This document shows, piece by piece, positions 33,330 through 43,194 of a DNA stretch of 64,000 bases. Origin of the DNA: Arsenophonus sp052174535 (GTDB taxonomy: Bacteria; Pseudomonadota; Gammaproteobacteria; Enterobacterales; Enterobacteriaceae). The notes beneath the pieces are model-generated. The model made no database searches. It was not told where the DNA came from and saw only the letters and a list, made by a program, of their open reading frames with translations. The number at the start of each line of letters is the position of its first letter. The stretch's first letter is position 1. The position numbers and the translations under genes are program-made. The stretch is taken from positions 1 through 64,000 of the forward strand of contig JBQMRQ010000068.1 of the NCBI GenBank assembly GCA_052174535.1, written 5' to 3'.

Positions 33330-34395
33330 GAATAATTCAAGTTTAACTTTAACTAGTCTTTCATAAACTCCAATGGAATTTTACTATCCAATACTTATTG
33401 CGGTAATTTTTAATTGTACAGCAAAATATATTGATGCAGAGTAATCTCAAGCTCTTTACCAGAATTAAAATGATAGCTTTGCAGCCCATCTTCATATACG
33501 ACCATTAAAATTGCTAGGTACATCCTTTTGTTTAAGGATACATCGTCGAGTAAGTCAGTTTTTATAGCAAACTTCTCTGTAGATAAACAAAATGTTCAAA
33601 TTCATATTTTCCAGTAGCCGAACATTTTGCAAACTAAAAGGCAATCTGTAAATTCTTTAACATTAAGTAAGTACCGATAAGTGTCAATGAGATTCATGCT
33701 TAATTAATATCAATCAAGAAACCATTAAGCATTGAACGTAATCTTTTCCTTGTGAAGACGGATAAAAACCTATCAAATAATACGAAATTTATATCTACAA
33801 AAAGATAAGGTCGTCAAGTGTTTATTTAGTATTTGCAAAAGATATTTCATACTACATGAAGATAAGAAAGTTTGTAAACTTTTAAAGACTTTATACACTT
33901 TAGCTTGGTACTTTTCTACCTTATTTCATGCAAATTCTTTACTCCATCTGCGTAAACACGTAGATTTAGGCAGATCAAGATACTTATTAATATTCAGGAA
34001 TTCTCGTACTGAGAGCTGGGCTACCAGAAGATCGTCGAAAAGAAAAAATTTTTATAGGAAAAATGACTACGGCTTCCTAATCGGACGACAGAGAGGCTCC
34101 CCCATTCGCAATCAATGGGGAACCATGGCTTCAGATGATCAACATCATCTCATCTTCATCTTTTAGTAACAGTAATTTAGGACATGCCATAATGCTTAGC
34201 TAAAGTAGACGCAGGATGCTTTCTGGCTTGAAAGCAAGGCTAATTTTAAATGTTATAATTTCCTGACGATAGAACTTTATAATTGTGATATTTTTCTCAA
34301 TTTATATCCCTTAGTAGTTGCTATCTTGCTATGAATATGATTCTGTGACGAGAATTTATATAATGATCCGTAACTAAATATCTATTTAAGCAAAC
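33330..34395 (-). mobile_element. Relic of an IS481-family insertion sequence (copy 2)
   Basis: Minus strand. From the 5' side (34.39 kb) there is a leader, then FLNINKYLDLPKSTCLRRWSK near 33960-34030 (family FLNPNVSRSGLDRCLRRHG), the LHEIR/VPKLK segment, and at the 3' end near 33360-33480 GLQSYHFNSGKELEITLHQY, LYN and TPLEFMKD (family LQSHHFRSGEELEATLHRYV, TPLQAMKDW). The middle with the catalytic DDE is unreadable. Its full length of about 1.06 kb suits an IS481 element. Confidence 0.75.
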
Positions 34396-34489
34396 TATTG
34401 CTATTAATTATATATTTAATATCACTTTTATTAGACTTTATTTATTAAAATATGTAGAAATAAATTTCCTATGTTGAAAAGGTTATTAC

Positions 34490-35184
34490 TTTGTTCACAG
34501 AACAATTTGTAGCCATGTCTCTATTTCAATTCCTATAGTTTTAAATAAACTTCTTCAGGCTAGATAATTCGGTAAATAAAACAACCTTCCATACCATGGA
34601 GAGGCTATTTCACTTATCCTTTTAATCAGTTGATATAACTATTTATATTTTTAATATAGAATTCCTTAGTAATAACTTTATGATTATTTAACATTATTAG
34701 GCAATGGTAGCTAATTAATGTGCTCTCTAAAAAAAATCATACTACTTAGCTTCATCTAAGCTAAGGATAAACTCTTTATTAATGATCAGTTCAAGAAAAA
34801 ATGGGTAACATATTTTGCATTACACTCTTCAAGAATCTTATCGCTAACATAACCCCCTTATCTATTCTTAAACAATTAAGACCGCAATTTATTTTTTTAT
34901 CTTTTCCTTCTCTGCATTTTCACCTTTTCTATGTAGAATATTACCCTTCCCTTTAAAGAATTCAGGGAAAATCTTTCATCGATTTCAATAATAGCACTTA
35001 GTGTATTTATGTTTGCTGCGCTTCCTTGAAGCAAGGAAGGTAAAGATGCTATCTAAATACTAGTTTAGAATTAATATCTGTTTGTTTTACTAACTCTTCT
35101 ACAATATATTCAACATATATTAAGATAATTAAAATATTTATACTTATAATGTAGTTCTTCCAAAGAACTTTTCACTAAGAAAAA
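34490..35184 (-). mobile_element. 3' part of an IS1595-type relic (copy 5)
   Basis: Matches the minus-strand IS1595 copies at 7.7, 20.0 and 60.3 kb over the DDE region. The TTCAGGGAAAATCTTTCATCGATTTCAATAATAGCACTTA block at 34965-35005 encodes the GIIEIDERFSLNSL-like counterpart of the ADETFFLESF motif. It is truncated by the IS256 right end at about 35185. Confidence 0.68.
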
Positions 35185-36575
35185 TTATTAGTAAATCTAG
35201 TGTATGATGGTCAGAAATTACATATTGCTTCACCCTAATGCTTCCTAAATCTGTTCTTCACCTTTAAATTTAATGTTATTTATTAGTAAAGTCAAGCAGC
35301 TCAAATCCTTCCTAGCCTCCGTCTAGCTTTTCTAAGTAAACAATAGCGGCTTCAGTACTATTGAAATGGTTATTTTTCTAGAAATACAGTGCTTCTTGCA
35401 TCGCCTTTTTATAGCCTAATTCTCGCAAAAGCTGATTTTAATTAAATTGGTTATTCTTATTGCTGAACGCCTAGTACGCCTAACAGGAAGTCGTAGAATA
35501 CCAAAAACTTTTCTCAATCTTTTTCAGATTCTTCATCGTTATACAAGATACTTTACTGAAAACCTTACTAATAAAGCATTCAAGGATTTATTAACGACAT
35601 CAGAGCTATTTGCTAGACAAAGTTTTCCAGTAGATCATCCTTAACTTTCAGTTACATACCCTTAGAAATAATTTAGTATCAATGCTGTTTTATGTACCCA
35701 ACAACAGCGTTTAGTGCTCTGTATCCTGAAATATCTTTGCTATTGAATTTCAAAACTAAGGACACCCACTTCCATAGAAATCTAGCAAATACGGTTAATT
35801 CCCTGCATTTTCAGGCTATCAAGAAATTCGACTCAGTTTGCTTCTGACTTTTAATAAGCATTTTGACAGCAGCTAACTCCTTCTTGGCATCCATGCAGTG
35901 ATGCTAATTTGACAAAAAGCCAAAGGCGATCAGTTTACCTAAAAGGCCGGTATATGCAATTAAATCAGAAATAAACATAACGCATATCGCGTAAATTACG
36001 CAGACACTATTACCTACACTCTTCAAGGAATCTATATTTCAATCTATTGATAGTATTTCCTGCCGGAAAATCATGCGCTCTTTAACAAGAAACCCTCCAG
36101 GGATTCGTGAAAATTACCGGTATATAATACATTCCATATACAGGCTATAATAGTAACTCTTCAACATTTTTACACACTTTAAATAAGGCGGTAATAATAA
36201 ACTGTTGAGCATATTCTGTTGGCGCTGCAATCCTCCTTTATAACCTTAGGCACTGTGTAATCTCAACATCGCTAATAGTGGTTTATATAGTTCGTTAAAG
36301 AAAATGAGTGTTACGGATGACGTCCTAATCTGTCGACAAGGCGGAATTCTTAGGATCTTGTTGCAGTACAGCTTCAAACTCTGGTTCAACAGTAGTGCTA
36401 TCAGCTGACTGGCATTATTACTAATAAGTTCATATAAGAGATTATAGATAATATCTAGTTTCGGAAATACCTATAAGATAAGCTTTCATACATATAATAT
36501 CTATATTGTTGAAATCATTTATTAAATCAAAAAGGTAGAATATACTATGATCTCCTAAACACCATACATTAGAAT
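35185..36575 (-). mobile_element. Relic of an IS256-family insertion sequence (copy f)
   Basis: Minus strand. The right end AAATTATTAGTAAATCTAGTG is at 35186 and the left end AGAATTAGTATAATTCAATG near 36570. Both match the other copies and give a full-length relic of about 1.39 kb. The intervening sequence parallels the other minus copies, including the segments for the C-terminal IRTTNPIES region and ELIA-type N-terminus. No open transposase remains. It lies upstream of cmk, where aroA and serC sit in E. coli. Confidence 0.72.
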
Positions 36576-36589
36576 TAGTATAATTCAAT

Positions 36590-37090
36590 GTTATTTAACA
36601 TTTTAGAAGACATTTCATATCTATCTACAGATAAGCAGGCTTGTAGCCTTAAATCCTTTATATTCTTACTTTACTGCTTCCTGCTTCATTTCAGTAAAAT
36701 TTCCTCTTCATACCTGCATAAATAACTATCAAGCTAAGAGGGAGAAAAACACTTTTATAGGAAAATGCCTACGGCTATTCTACTCTTGAGCGGCAACAGT
36801 GTTATCAGCAAAAAATAAAAAATATGACTATGATATCAACATGATCTCGTTTTTGCCTTTTAGCAACGGTAAATTCGGATATGCTATAACATTTACCCAA
36901 AGGAGACGGAGTCTGTTTGATTGCCTGAATAGCAGCTTTGATTTTAGATATTGTAGTTGTTTGACGATTTGAGCTTAATCATTAAGATGTTTTACTCTTA
37001 CTATATCCCTTAATAGCTCTTTTTCATGAATATAGGTGGCACAAAAATCTATATAATGATTTTAGATCAAGCACTTAGCATAATATTGAA
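36590..37090 (-). mobile_element. 5' part of an IS481-family relic (copy 3)
   Basis: GACATTTCATATCTATCTACAGATAAGCAGG at 36610 and the rest up to CTATATAATGATTTTAGATC at 37050 match the 5' half of the minus-strand IS481 copy at 33.86-34.39 kb. The 3' half is absent, cut by IS256 copy f. Confidence 0.6.
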
Positions 37091-37270
37091 CGATAACTAC
37101 TATTCTTATAGTTAGTAGCGCTAAATTTGATCTAAAAATCTATCTTGTTTTAGATAAGGGGAATTTTTTGTTTTCCTTAAGTAGGATGAATTGAATATAA
37201 ATAAAGTACTTAATTAGAGTAATAGAAAATATTTGCTAAAAATCTAATTCTATTAAAAAGGAGGAGTGTA

Positions 37271-37978
37271 ATGATGCTATTACCCCCCGTTATCACGGTT
37301 GATGGTCCAAGTGGCGTAGGTAAAGGTACATTATGTCAAGCATTGGCAAATAAATTGGGTTGGCAGTTACTTGATTCTGGTGCCATTTACCGTATTTTGG
37401 CTTTAGCAGCATTACATCATCATGTTGATATTAAGTCTGAAGAAGAATTAGTTCCATTAGCAACTAATCTTGATGTTCGTTTTGAACCAAGAGAAAAAGA
37501 ATTAGCTGTTATTCTTGAGGGGGAGGATGTTAGTAATGAAATTCGTAGCGAAGTTGTTGGTAACACGGCATCTCTTAGCGCAACTTTTCCTCGCGTTAGA
37601 GAAGCATTATTGCGTAGACAAAGAGCATTTCTCATTAAACCGGGTTTGATTGCTGATGGCCGCGATATGGGAACGGTAGTTTTTCCAGATGCACCGTTAA
37701 AGATTTTTCTTGATGCCACACCTGAAGAACGCGCTCGTAGACGAATGCAACAGTTGCAGGAAAGGGGATTTAATGTTAAAATAAAGGCTCTTTTAATTGA
37801 TATTAAAGAGCGTGACTATCGTGACCGTAATAGGTTAATTGCACCTTTAGTACCTGCAAAAGATGCGTTTATCCTGGATTCTACAAAGTTATCTATTCAA
37901 GGAGTTATTGATCAGGCATTTGCTTATGTAAAAAAAAATAAATATTATCTATATTCTATGTCAATAATAGACATATAA
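37271..37978 (+). CDS. cmk: Cytidylate kinase
   Basis: Phosphorylates CMP and dCMP to diphosphates for nucleic-acid and CDP-lipid synthesis. The P-loop GPSGVGKGTLCQ is near residue 13, LDSGAIYR is near 36, and the DGRDMGTVVFPDAP and RRMQQLQERG motifs are present. An excellent AGGAGG site stands 7 bases before the ATG at 37271 (ATG-ATG; the second codon is an alternative). At 235 residues it is about 8 longer than E. coli Cmk because the tail has become KKNKYYLYSMSIIDI. It precedes rpsA as in E. coli. aroA is missing upstream. Confidence 0.97.
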   Translation: MMLLPPVITVDGPSGVGKGTLCQALANKLGWQLLDSGAIYRILALAALHHHVDIKSEEELVPLATNLDVRFEPREKELAVILEGEDVSNEIRSEVVGNTASLSATFPRVREALLRRQRAFLIKPGLIADGRDMGTVVFPDAPLKIFLDATPEERARRRMQQLQERGFNVKIKALLIDIKERDYRDRNRLIAPLVPAKDAFILDSTKLSIQGVIDQAFAYVKKNKYYLYSMSIIDI

Positions 37979-37999
37979 TAAGTTAATTAAAACTTTGTA

Positions 38000-38081
38000 A
38001 CAAGGAGTGTTGCGATTTATGTAAAATAACTCCCCATTTGGCAGGATGTTGAATGCTAGTTAAAATTTTGAAGATATTACT
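38000..38081 (+). promoter_or_regulatory. rpsA leader with probable S1 autoregulatory hairpin
   Basis: GGAGT (38004-38008) can pair with ACTCC (38029-38033), placing a structured element upstream of rpsA, and a second GGCAGGATGTT stretch follows. The start site itself has only a weak GAAG before ATATTACTATG, as in E. coli rpsA, where translation depends on leader folding and is repressed by excess S1. The structural resemblance is my inference from the sequence. Confidence 0.5.
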
Positions 38082-39764
38082 ATGACAGAATCTTTTGCTC
38101 AACTCTTTGAAGAATCTTTACAGAGTATCGAAACACGTCCAGGAGCTATTGTTCGTGGTATTGTTATTGCTATCGACAAAGATGTCGTATTAGTTGATGC
38201 CGGTCTAAAATCAGAATCAGCGATCCCAATAGAACAATTTAAAAATATACAAGATGATGAGCTAGAAATTCAGGTTGGTGATGAAATCGATGTTGCTTTA
38301 GACGCATTAGAGGATGGTTTCGGTGAAACTATCCTGTCTCGCGAAAAAGCAAAACGTCATGAAGCTTGGTTGATGCTAGAGAAAGCCTATGAAGGTACCG
38401 AAACAGTTATGGGCATTATTAATGGCAAAGTGAAAGGTGGTTTTACTGTAGAATTAAAAGGCATTCGTGCATTTTTACCCGGTTCATTAATTGATGTTCG
38501 CCCAGTTCGTGATACAACTCACCTGGAAGGTAAAGAGCTTGAGTTTAAAGTTATCAAACTGGATCAGAAGCGTAATAATGTTGTTATTTCTCGTCGTGCT
38601 GTTATTGAGTTTGAAAGTAGTGCAGAACGTAATCAGTTATTAGAAAATTTGCAGGAAGGCATGCAAATTAAGGGTATTGTTAAAAACTTAACTGACTATG
38701 GCGCATTTATTGATTTGGGCGGTATTGATGGTTTATTACACATTACTGACATGGCTTGGAAGCGAGTTAAACATCCAAGTGAAATTGTTAATGTTGGTGA
38801 TGAAATCAATGTTAAAATATTGAAGTTTGATCGTGATCGCACACGTGTTTCTTTAGGATTGAAACAGCTTGGAGAAGATCCATGGGTAGCTATTGCTAAA
38901 CGTTATCCAGAAGGCAGTAAGCTGACAGGACGAGTTACTAATCTTACTGATTATGGTTGCTTTGTTGAAATTGAGGAAGGTGTTGAAGGCTTAGTACACG
39001 TTTCTGAAATGGATTGGACTAATAAAAATATCCATCCATCTAAAGTTGTTAATGTAGGTGATGTTGTTGAAGTTATGGTTTTAGATATTGACGAAGAGCG
39101 TCGTCGTATTTCATTAGGTTTAAAACACTGTAAAGCAAACCCATGGCAGCAATTTGCAGAAACACATAGTAAGAATGATCGAGTAGAAGGTAAAATAAAA
39201 TCTATTACTGATTTTGGTATCTTCATTGGTTTAGAAGGTAGTATTGATGGTTTAGTTCATTTATCTGATATTTCCTGGAATATTTCTGGTGAAGAAGCTG
39301 TTCGTGAATACAAAAAAGGCGATGAAATTGCTGCTGTTGTATTGCAAGTTGATGCCGAACGTGAACGTATTTCTTTGGGTATTAAGCAATTAGTAGAAGA
39401 TCCATTTAATAACTTCCTTTCTTCTAATAAGAAAGGGGTTATCCTTACCGGTAAAGTAATATCTGTTGATGCGAAAGGAGCAACGATTGAGTTAGCTACT
39501 GGTGTTGAAGGTCACTTACGTACATCGGAAGCTTTACGTGATCGTATGGAAGATAATACTAAAATAGTAAATGTTGGCGATATAGTTAAAGCTAAATATA
39601 CTGGTATTGATCGAAAAAACCGTATAATTATATTGTCTGTTCATTTAAAAGAAGAAGATGAAACAGATGAAACAGATATCATTGCTTCTGTAAATAAACA
39701 GGAAGATACCAATTGTACGAATAATGCTATGGCCGAAGCATTTAAAGCAGCAAAGGGCGAATAA
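38082..39764 (+). CDS. rpsA: 30S ribosomal protein S1
   Basis: S1 binds mRNA at the ribosome and is essential for initiation on weak ribosome-binding sites. The 560 residues compare with 557 in E. coli. Six S1 repeats follow each other at roughly 20-87, 105-171, 192-260, 277-347, 364-434 and 451-520. Clear cores are TDYGAFIDLGGIDGLLHITD, TDYGCFVEIEEGVEGLVHVS and TDFGIFIGLEGSIDGLVHLS. The last repeat is the most divergent and the C-terminal tail is Thr/Asn-rich. It is fully intact. It follows cmk by 103 bases and precedes ihfB. Confidence 0.99.
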   Translation: MTESFAQLFEESLQSIETRPGAIVRGIVIAIDKDVVLVDAGLKSESAIPIEQFKNIQDDELEIQVGDEIDVALDALEDGFGETILSREKAKRHEAWLMLEKAYEGTETVMGIINGKVKGGFTVELKGIRAFLPGSLIDVRPVRDTTHLEGKELEFKVIKLDQKRNNVVISRRAVIEFESSAERNQLLENLQEGMQIKGIVKNLTDYGAFIDLGGIDGLLHITDMAWKRVKHPSEIVNVGDEINVKILKFDRDRTRVSLGLKQLGEDPWVAIAKRYPEGSKLTGRVTNLTDYGCFVEIEEGVEGLVHVSEMDWTNKNIHPSKVVNVGDVVEVMVLDIDEERRRISLGLKHCKANPWQQFAETHSKNDRVEGKIKSITDFGIFIGLEGSIDGLVHLSDISWNISGEEAVREYKKGDEIAAVVLQVDAERERISLGIKQLVEDPFNNFLSSNKKGVILTGKVISVDAKGATIELATGVEGHLRTSEALRDRMEDNTKIVNVGDIVKAKYTGIDRKNRIIILSVHLKEEDETDETDIIASVNKQEDTNCTNNAMAEAFKAAKGE

Positions 39765-39824
39765 TTAAGTATTCCCATAGAGCAACATTTTGATCCCCGT
39801 AATGCTAGTTTAGGGAGGTGTACT

Positions 39825-40109
39825 ATGACCAGGTCTGAATTAATTGATAGACTTGTTAACCAATTAGCTCATATACCAGCAAAACTTATTGAAGAAGCTG
39901 TGAAAGAAATTCTTGATCATATGGCAATAACCCTTTCTAATGGAGAACGCATTGAGATTCGTGGATTCGGTAGTTTTTCTCTTCATTACCATTCGCCGCG
40001 TATGGGTCGCAATCCGAAAACAGGCGATAAAGTTAATTTAAAAGGAAAATATGTTCCTCACTTCAAGCCTGGTAAAGAATTACGTGATCGCGTTAATATT
40101 TATGCATAA
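39825..40109 (+). CDS. ihfB: Integration host factor beta subunit
   Basis: Beta subunit of IHF, a sequence-specific DNA-bending heterodimer. The 94 residues match the family length. The IEIRGFGSFSLHYHSPRMG segment and RNPKTGDKVNLKGKYVPHF carry the beta-ribbon arm and the intercalating proline. A strong GGGAGG site lies 7 bases before the ATG. It retains the E. coli order rpsA-ihfB. The partner gene ihfA is not in this window. Confidence 0.98.
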   Translation: MTRSELIDRLVNQLAHIPAKLIEEAVKEILDHMAITLSNGERIEIRGFGSFSLHYHSPRMGRNPKTGDKVNLKGKYVPHFKPGKELRDRVNIYA

Positions 40110-40138
40110 ATTTTATTTATTACTACTATTAAAACAGT

Positions 40139-40158
40139 ATCTTAATTAAAATTAAGAT
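40139..40158. terminator. Possible AT-rich terminator hairpin after ihfB
   Basis: ATCTTAAT (40139-40146) pairs perfectly with ATTAAGAT (40151-40158) around TAAA, 30 bases after the ihfB stop. The stem has few G-C pairs, so function as a terminator is uncertain. Confidence 0.3.
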
Positions 40159-40205
40159 GATAATTTTGCAGCCCATCTTCTATACGCCTATTAAATCACT
40201 CAACT
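40159..40205 (-). mobile_element. Tiny IS481 3' fragment
   Basis: GATAATTTTGCAGCCCATCTTCTATACG closely matches the IS481 relic at 33465-33500 (GATAGCTTTGCAGCCCATCTTC), encoding the IEDGLQSYHF segment. Only about 45 bases remain. Confidence 0.5.
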
Positions 40206-40430
40206 ATCTCATTTATTTGAGAAAGGAGATTTATTTCAAACTAGTCAATATTCATTATTAAAAAATTGTCTCTCTTAAATAGAGAGACCAAAAGTTATCT
40301 ATTTTTGCTTTTAGTAAAAATAATCGATCTACTATGATATATAGTAAGTTAGAATTTTATTAGAGTATCTCTTCTTTGATTTAATGCGCTAATTTTAGGA
40401 AAATTAATCCTAAGTTTTAATTAAAAACTC
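40206..40430. other. No recognisable gene
   Basis: Short AT-rich stretch between ihfB debris and an IS91 relic. TCTCTCTTAAATAGAGAGA at about 40270-40288 is a perfect short palindromic hairpin (8-bp stem), not linked to any gene. Confidence 0.4.
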
Positions 40431-41040
40431 TCATTTTCCCATTTTATGCATTTTTTGATAACAATTTCGTTGCTAGCTCGTCAAGCTGCTGAGCGTCGGG
40501 AAAAATAGCATATTGTTATAACAGCATACACTTCCATGGATCTGTTCGACAGGACTTCCTTTAATCAGGACAGCAAATCTAAGTTTTTCTAAACTGTCTC
40601 ATCTTCAGAGTCTTATACAACTTCGATAATAGAGTGTACCTCATTTACGATTCAACAAAAATAAGTAACACACCAACTTAAATTCTCATATCGGAATATG
40701 ACTAATATAGAACTCGATTATCTCTTCTTAATTAGTGCCTTCTGTTGATATTATTATGTACAGCGCTAATAGTGATGATGTACACCCTATTTCTCGCAAA
40801 GTAATATCGCAGTTTTGACGCGAATACCGGTGCAGACGTTTAAAGTATAGCCGCTAAAGGTATTTTTCGCTACATCATACTCATCTTTCGTTTTTTTAGC
40901 GAAACACATACTTTACAGTAATGCGCGTCCATACTTCTCCTTTCATAGTACACCCTGCCAGCAACCTCCTAGCGCAGATATGCTTCAGATCAGGAAAGAG
41001 TATTAGGGGATTTTATCAGGTTATAATTATAACTTAGCAC
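40431..41040 (-). mobile_element. 3' half of an IS91-family relic (copy 2)
   Basis: Minus-strand remnant colinear with the copy at 19.3-19.8 kb. It reads GYTLNVCTGIRVKTAILL (family PPISASRLRHY region), SHIP-like ISHIPI near 40690, LLSKLYKTLKM near 40610 (LLPKLYQALGM), and CRTDPWKCMLL near 40530-40560 (LRTDPYKCILC), ending with the same DAQ-LDE...KLL-KNA tail as the 19.7-kb copy. The catalytic N-terminal half is not recognisable. Confidence 0.7.
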
Positions 41041-41169
41041 AAGATGAATGAGAGCGACTCGCTAGAATTTCTTCGACTACTCTTTTTTAAAAAGCAACTC
41101 AAACACCATACAGCGTCTTTAATATCCAGACTGCTAGGAGTGACGGAGATATAAAGATTTCGACGCTGA

Positions 41170-42200
41170 TTGAATTATTAAACATAAATATGGAAACCAG
41201 AAAAGATAACAATTTCGAATACCCTGTTTACGTGTTCACTGCAGCATAATACAGGCTGGCGTAAAGTGCGCAAAACAGAGATTTAAGTATCGAGAGTTAT
41301 TGTTAAAAAAACTAAAGAAAATGGAAGTAGTAAAGTAATATGTTACCAAAGAGTCTCAGTTGGGTAAAATTTAAACCTGTTATGCTAACCACTACTGGGT
41401 AACTTTGACTCCGTATGAACTGTAGGCTTTTAACTTATAGATTTGACAGAAAAATGGTTGTTGGAATATTCAGGAGGGGCACAGTAGTAGCGCAGAGCAC
41501 CAATGGCATAAGTGCTACAGGCAAGCATTAATTCGACAGATAGACAGATCCCAATGAGTTAATAGTTTTATTATATTTTAAAAATAGTTATTCTACAATC
41601 GTCATCAATAATAAAAAACAATTTAGTTGAGCAAAGGAGATATAGATCTGGATAAATTACTCTCTAGATATATTTCCAGAAAAACAGGAATCATCATCTT
41701 ATCTATATTCGTCAGATTTATCGGTTCAGTTATCTTTAATGTTTGTCAATAGGCAAAGGAGACTGGAATTATCCCTATTCCCTATAGATTATGAATGCAT
41801 CGAGATGCATCATACTTTCATGCATTGCTCCTCAATGCAGTTATATTCAGTGTAATCGACTTAGAGCCTGAGCCGTTCTCAAAAATCTAAGATAATTATG
41901 ATTAGAAGAGGAGATAATACTTGCGTGTTAAGAAAGATTGAGGACTTGAGTCTGATACATTGCTGTATGGCCTTTTTTTGAGATGTCATAAATTAGTCTA
42001 TCTATCATTATTAATTTCGAAATGGAGAGATCCGTAAAGCGTTTTGCATAAATAGGCGGTGTAATACGTGAAGTTCGCGTATTATTTTCCTTTATTTACT
42101 TAAATTAAGTTTTTAGGAATTCATACAAGCCATCTGGATGAATTCCTAAAAATTAACATATCGCAGAATATAAAACAGCACTTAAATCATAAATATACAA
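41170..42200 (+). repeat. Unassigned repeated segment R1, copy 2
   Basis: Second copy of the 1-kb segment at 27975-29000, in the same orientation. A plus frame gives GHSSSAEHHWHKCYRQALIR near 41480-41540 and, further on, GDIDLDKLLSRYISRKTGII near 41635-41690 and GSVIFNVCQ. These look like former coding sequence but do not match a transposase family I can name. It ends with GAATTCCTAAAAATTAACATATCGCAG at 42140. Confidence 0.5.
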
Positions 42201-42299
42201 AGAGACAGAGTAATAACTTCACCGATCAGATCGGCGCATGGTGCATTCATTTAGCAGCGAGAGTTAAGGAAAATCATTAAGTAGTATTATTGAAGTCGA

Positions 42300-42800
42300 C
42301 AAAGCATTTTTCTTTAAATTCTTTAAAAAGAAGAGTTCCTTTTCACATAAAAAGGTGGAAAATGCGGGAGAGAACGAGATAAAAAACCAATTTTGGTCTT
42401 AATCATGCAAATATTAAGCGGCTCATGTGAGCGATGAGATTCTTGAAAATTTAATGTAGAGTGTGTTAGCTGTTTTTTGATCTAATCATCAATAAGAATC
42501 TACCCTTTTCTCGGATAATGGAGCTATATGGTACGAAATATTTAATAGTGAGTATAAAATTAATCATCATCGTATAATAAGATTGGTAACTAGAGAGTAT
42601 TAATAAAGAATTCTACATTAAAAACATAAGTTATATCAATCGATTAAAAAGATATCTAAGTAGATTCTATGATACAGTATTATTTTATTTATCAAATTAT
42701 CTTGGCCTGATAGAAAATTATTTAAACTAATAATAATTGAAATGCAGAGTAGCTATAAAATTGCTTTACAAGCAAAGCAACAATCTTTGCTAACATAGCC
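42300..42800 (+). mobile_element. 3' part of an IS1595-type relic (copy 6)
   Basis: Plus strand. It reads KKSSFSHKKVENAGERD-like and FNVECVS-FL fragments, then YIKNISYINRLKRYLSRFYD and LFYLSNYLGLIENYL, matching the C-terminal YHVQNVNAYHSRLKEWLRRF and KYLDNYLGW of IS1595-family transposases. It ends with the terminal repeat CAATCTTTGCTAACATAGCC at about 42782-42801. The 5' part is missing. Confidence 0.75.
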
Positions 42801-42867
42801 ATGATTTTATAAATGTTATTGAACAGTTAGTAAAAAATATCTTGGTTTTAATGATTAACAAAAATAA

Positions 42868-43193
42868 AGAGTTATACTTATTTCTGGCGCATGGAGTTTC
42901 TGAGATGCTTGCATATTACATCTAATTGATTTCGTTTATGATTTCAACTACAGAGAAATGATATGCTATGAAAGTTCTATCTTTTACTGGTATCTGCAAA
43001 ACCAGATATTAATTGTAATATATCCCCCCTTCCATTAATTCATCCGTAATGCTGTGCCAGATAGCTGATAACAGCGCTATTAAAACTAAGTTCAAAGTTA
43101 TGTGCTACAATAACATACTGAGCGTCATTTTCTCGACGGGGGTGTTCTCATGGCATCGTCTATATTGGTTATTTACCATAGCTAACTATATGA
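42868..43193 (+). mobile_element. 5' fragment of an IS256-family relic (copy g)
   Basis: The left end GAGTTATACTTATTTCTGGCGC at 42869 is the best-preserved IS256 left terminal repeat in the window. The N-terminal transposase region follows in broken frames until 43193, where a second IS256 relic in the opposite orientation begins. The rest of copy g is missing. Confidence 0.7.
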
Positions 43194-43194
43194 G

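Noticed and set aside
35447..35644. Open frame of 65 codons on the plus strand
   Set aside because: Lies within IS256 copy f on the opposite strand and has no recognisable motif.
40270..40288. Perfect palindrome TCTCTCTTAAATAGAGAGA as a regulatory site
   Set aside because: It is isolated amid IS debris with no adjacent gene start; chance in AT-rich DNA cannot be excluded.
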